A DNA stretch of 64,000 bases from NCBI RefSeq assembly GCF_030382115.1, contig NZ_JAUDRJ010000003.1, positions 3,809,818 to 3,873,817 on the forward strand, read 5' to 3'. This DNA comes from Nostoc sp. GT001. Lineage in GTDB: Bacteria; Cyanobacteriota; Cyanobacteriia; Cyanobacteriales; Nostocaceae. The position numbers and the translations under genes were made by a program. Position 1 is the first letter of the stretch. Every line of letters starts with the position of its first letter. This document shows, one piece after another, positions 62,060-64,000 of the stretch. Below the pieces are notes generated by a model that saw nothing but the letters and a program-made list of their open reading frames with translations, was not told the DNA's origin and searched no databases.

Positions 62060-63814
62060 ATGAACGCTACACAAGAAAAATTAAAAGCTCAGGTAGAGCA
62101 GGCTTTAATCGCTGCTTTTGGCGCTGAATTGGCTGGAGTAGATCCAATTTTGGTTACTGCTAGCAATCCTAAATTTGGCGATTATCAGGCGAATGTGGCT
62201 TTATCCCTGAGTAAAAAGTTAGGAAAGCAACCAAGAGCGATCGCAGGTGCGATCGTTGAGAAACTAGATGTATCCGAAATCTGCGAATCGCCGGAAATCG
62301 CTGGGCCAGGATTTATCAATCTCAAACTGAAAACAGCATACTTAGAAGCACAACTAAATGCGATTCAAGCCGATCCCAGACTGGGAGTTCTAGCCGCGAA
62401 AACGCCGAAGCGAGAAATTGTGGATTTTTCCAGTCCGAATATAGCTAAAGAAATGCACGTTGGACACTTGCGTTCGACGATTATTGGTGATTCCATCGCC
62501 CGAATTTTAGAATTTCAAGGACATGATGTACTGCGGTTAAATCATGTAGGTGATTGGGGTACGCAGTTTGGGATGTTAATCACCTATCTGCGGGAAGTTT
62601 ACCCAGACGCACTTACCACCGCTAATGCTTTAGATATTGGTGATTTAGTCTCTTTTTATCGCAAAGCCAAATTGCGGTTTGATGCCGATGAAGCTTTTCA
62701 AGAGACAGCACGCCAAGAAGTCGTCAGATTACAAGCAGGTGCAGAAGATACACTCCATGCTTGGAAACTGTTGTGCGAACAGTCGCGGCGGGAGTTTCAA
62801 ATAATTTATGAGTTGCTGGATATCAAATTAATTGAACGCGGAGAATCTTTCTATAACCCTTTACTATCTGGGGTTGTAGAAGATTTAGAGAAATCTGGAT
62901 TACTGGTAGAAAATCAAGGGGCAAAATGCGTTTTTCTGGAAGGGTTTACAAATAGAGAAGGTGAACCTTTACCCTTAATTGTGCAGAAATCGGATGGCGG
63001 CTATAACTACGCCACAACAGATTTAGCATCTCTGCGCTACCGGATTCAGCAGGATGAAGCAAAGCGGATAATTTATGTAACCGATGCTGGACAAGGAAAC
63101 CACTTCGCTCAATTTTTTCAGGTAGCACGCAAAGCCGGATGGATTCCTGATGATGTGGAATTAGTCCATGTTCCCTTTGGGCTGGTGTTAGGAGAAGATG
63201 GTAAGAAATTCAAAACTCGTTCTGGTGATACTGTGCGGTTACGGGATTTATTAGATGAAGCTGTTTCTCGTGCCCATGCTGACCTAAAAACTAGATTACA
63301 AAAAGAAGAACGCCAAGAAACTGAAGAATTTATTAATGAAGTTGCTAGGGTAGTTGGGATCAGCGCAGTTAAATATGCAGACTTAAGCCAAAATCGCACC
63401 AGTAACTACATCTTTAGCTACGACAAAATGCTGGATCTCAAAGGTAATACTGCACCCTATATGCTGTATGTTTATGCACGGATTTATGGGATTAGTCGTA
63501 AGGGTGATATTAACTTTAAAGAGTTGGGAAATAATGCCGTTTTGTTGCAGCATGAAACAGAATTAGCACTAGCAAAATATTTACTTCAACTGGATGAAGT
63601 TATTAGTAGTGTAGAGCAAGACTTGTTGCCCAATCGTTTATGTGAGTATTTGTTTGAACTCAGCCAGAAGTTTAACCAATTCTACGATCGCTGTCCTATA
63701 CTACAAGCGGAGGAACCGCAACGAACATCTCGCTTGATTCTGTGTGATTTGACTGCTAGAACTCTGAAGCTGGGATTATCTCTGTTGGGAATTCAGGTAT
63801 TGGAGAGGATGTAA
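62060..63814 (+). CDS. argS: Arginyl-tRNA synthetase
   Basis: A 584-residue class I aminoacyl-tRNA synthetase of normal bacterial length. The HIGH motif is HVGH in [20 protein letters not shown] (about residues 118-137). The KMSK-equivalent is GKKFKTRSG, as is usual for ArgS. The C-terminal anticodon-binding domain ends with [21 protein letters not shown]. It charges tRNA-Arg and is a single-copy housekeeping gene that anchors this part of the window to the chromosome. Confidence 0.98.
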   Translation: MNATQEKLKAQVEQALIAAFGAELAGVDPILVTASNPKFGDYQANVALSLSKKLGKQPRAIAGAIVEKLDVSEICESPEIAGPGFINLKLKTAYLEAQLNAIQADPRLGVLAAKTPKREIVDFSSPNIAKEMHVGHLRSTIIGDSIARILEFQGHDVLRLNHVGDWGTQFGMLITYLREVYPDALTTANALDIGDLVSFYRKAKLRFDADEAFQETARQEVVRLQAGAEDTLHAWKLLCEQSRREFQIIYELLDIKLIERGESFYNPLLSGVVEDLEKSGLLVENQGAKCVFLEGFTNREGEPLPLIVQKSDGGYNYATTDLASLRYRIQQDEAKRIIYVTDAGQGNHFAQFFQVARKAGWIPDDVELVHVPFGLVLGEDGKKFKTRSGDTVRLRDLLDEAVSRAHADLKTRLQKEERQETEEFINEVARVVGISAVKYADLSQNRTSNYIFSYDKMLDLKGNTAPYMLYVYARIYGISRKGDINFKELGNNAVLLQHETELALAKYLLQLDEVISSVEQDLLPNRLCEYLFELSQKFNQFYDRCPILQAEEPQRTSRLILCDLTARTLKLGLSLLGIQVLERM

Positions 63815-63837
63815 TATTTTTTTTAACGCATAGGCGC

Positions 63838-63906
63838 TTCTCTACGAGACGCTACGCGAACGCCTTCCCGTAGGGTAGGTACGCTAAGGTAACGCTAAGG
63901 TACGCA
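63838..63906. repeat. Palindromic GC-rich repeat with short tandem copies
   Basis: A GC-rich block ACGAGACGCTACGCGAACG stands next to CCTTCCCGTAGGG, followed by two tandem copies of ACGCTAAGGTA. The composition differs sharply from the flanks. The first part is related to the core inside the block at 60219-60372 (GAGACGCT[A/G]CGCGAACG). Confidence 0.6.
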
Positions 63907-63985
63907 GAGTAAGAGTTGAGCTGATTTTTTCTTTGTGTACTTTGCGGTTTTTTAATTAGAATTGCTGGACTGGAGGCGATCGCAA

Positions 63986-64000
63986 ATGGTACAGACACCA
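63986..64000 (+). CDS. Start of an unidentified gene (partial)
   Basis: ATG at 63986 is preceded nine bases upstream by GGAGG and opens the reading MVQTP up to the window edge. A GCGATCGC octamer lies between the ribosome-binding site and the start. The product cannot be identified from five codons. Confidence 0.45.

Noticed and set aside
63838..63906. Tandem ACGCTAAGGTA copies as a CRISPR array
   Set aside because: Only two short adjacent copies without spacers are present and no cas genes are near.

Overview
The window comes from a filamentous cyanobacterium, most likely of the Nostoc/Anabaena group. The reasons are the many GCGATCGC (HIP1-like) octamers, the AMIN-domain TonB receptor, the fatty-acyl-AMP ligase (FAAL) starter, the PEP-CTERM protein, and short palindromic repeats of the kind common in Nostocales. 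Nearly 56 kb of it is one siderophore locus. The last 8 kb is ordinary chromosome.

Region 1 (1-10430, minus strand) is a compact uptake/export operon. In order of transcription it encodes an AMIN-TonB outer-membrane receptor, a sucrase/ferredoxin-like protein, a lipoprotein siderophore-binding protein, an EntS-like MFS exporter, a periplasmic penicillin-acylase-family hydrolase, a TolC-like protein, a FecCD permease and the start of a second FecCD permease that runs off the left edge. The ABC ATPase would lie outside the window. A 730-bp divergent control region follows. It contains a 102-bp MITE-like element.

Region 2 (11161-55730, plus strand) is a hybrid NRPS/PKS assembly line. The order is: FAAL-ACP-C; TauD; Interface-A-T-C-A(Gly)-T-C-TauD; methyltransferase; Interface-A(Asp)-T; KS-AT; ACP-aminotransferase-C-A-T; KS-AT-cMT-KR-ACP; cupin-type oxygenase; two Asp/Asn-hydroxylase paralogues; C; TauD; Interface-A(His-like)-T-thioester reductase; methyltransferase; aminotransferase; MbtH-like protein. 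The unit 'C, TauD hydroxylase, HHxxxDG-less Interface domain, A, T' occurs three times. This predicts a lipopeptide with up to three beta-hydroxylated residues, including beta-hydroxy-Asp and probably beta-hydroxy-His, both of which bind Fe(III). The chain would be released by reduction. The general type resembles the described cyanochelins (beta-hydroxyaspartate lipopeptide siderophores of cyanobacteria). The His-like module, the cis C-TauD fusion and a first A domain with Ser in place of the usual Asp235 make this version distinctive.

Four genes of region 2 are interrupted by frameshifts as given. Three of these can be repaired by removing a 'TA' (two of them restore ACCGGT, reading ACCTAGGT here). 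The fourth is a single extra base. Because the same signature recurs, systematic sequence error must be separated from real decay of the pathway.

Region 3 (55731-64000) holds a fasciclin-domain protein, sfsA, a 2OG-Fe dioxygenase, a TPR protein, a PEP-CTERM protein, argS and the first codons of a further gene, with several clear terminators and repeat elements. No tRNA, rRNA, CRISPR array or transposase gene was recognised. Substrate assignments of A domains were made by reading specificity positions by eye and are predictions.
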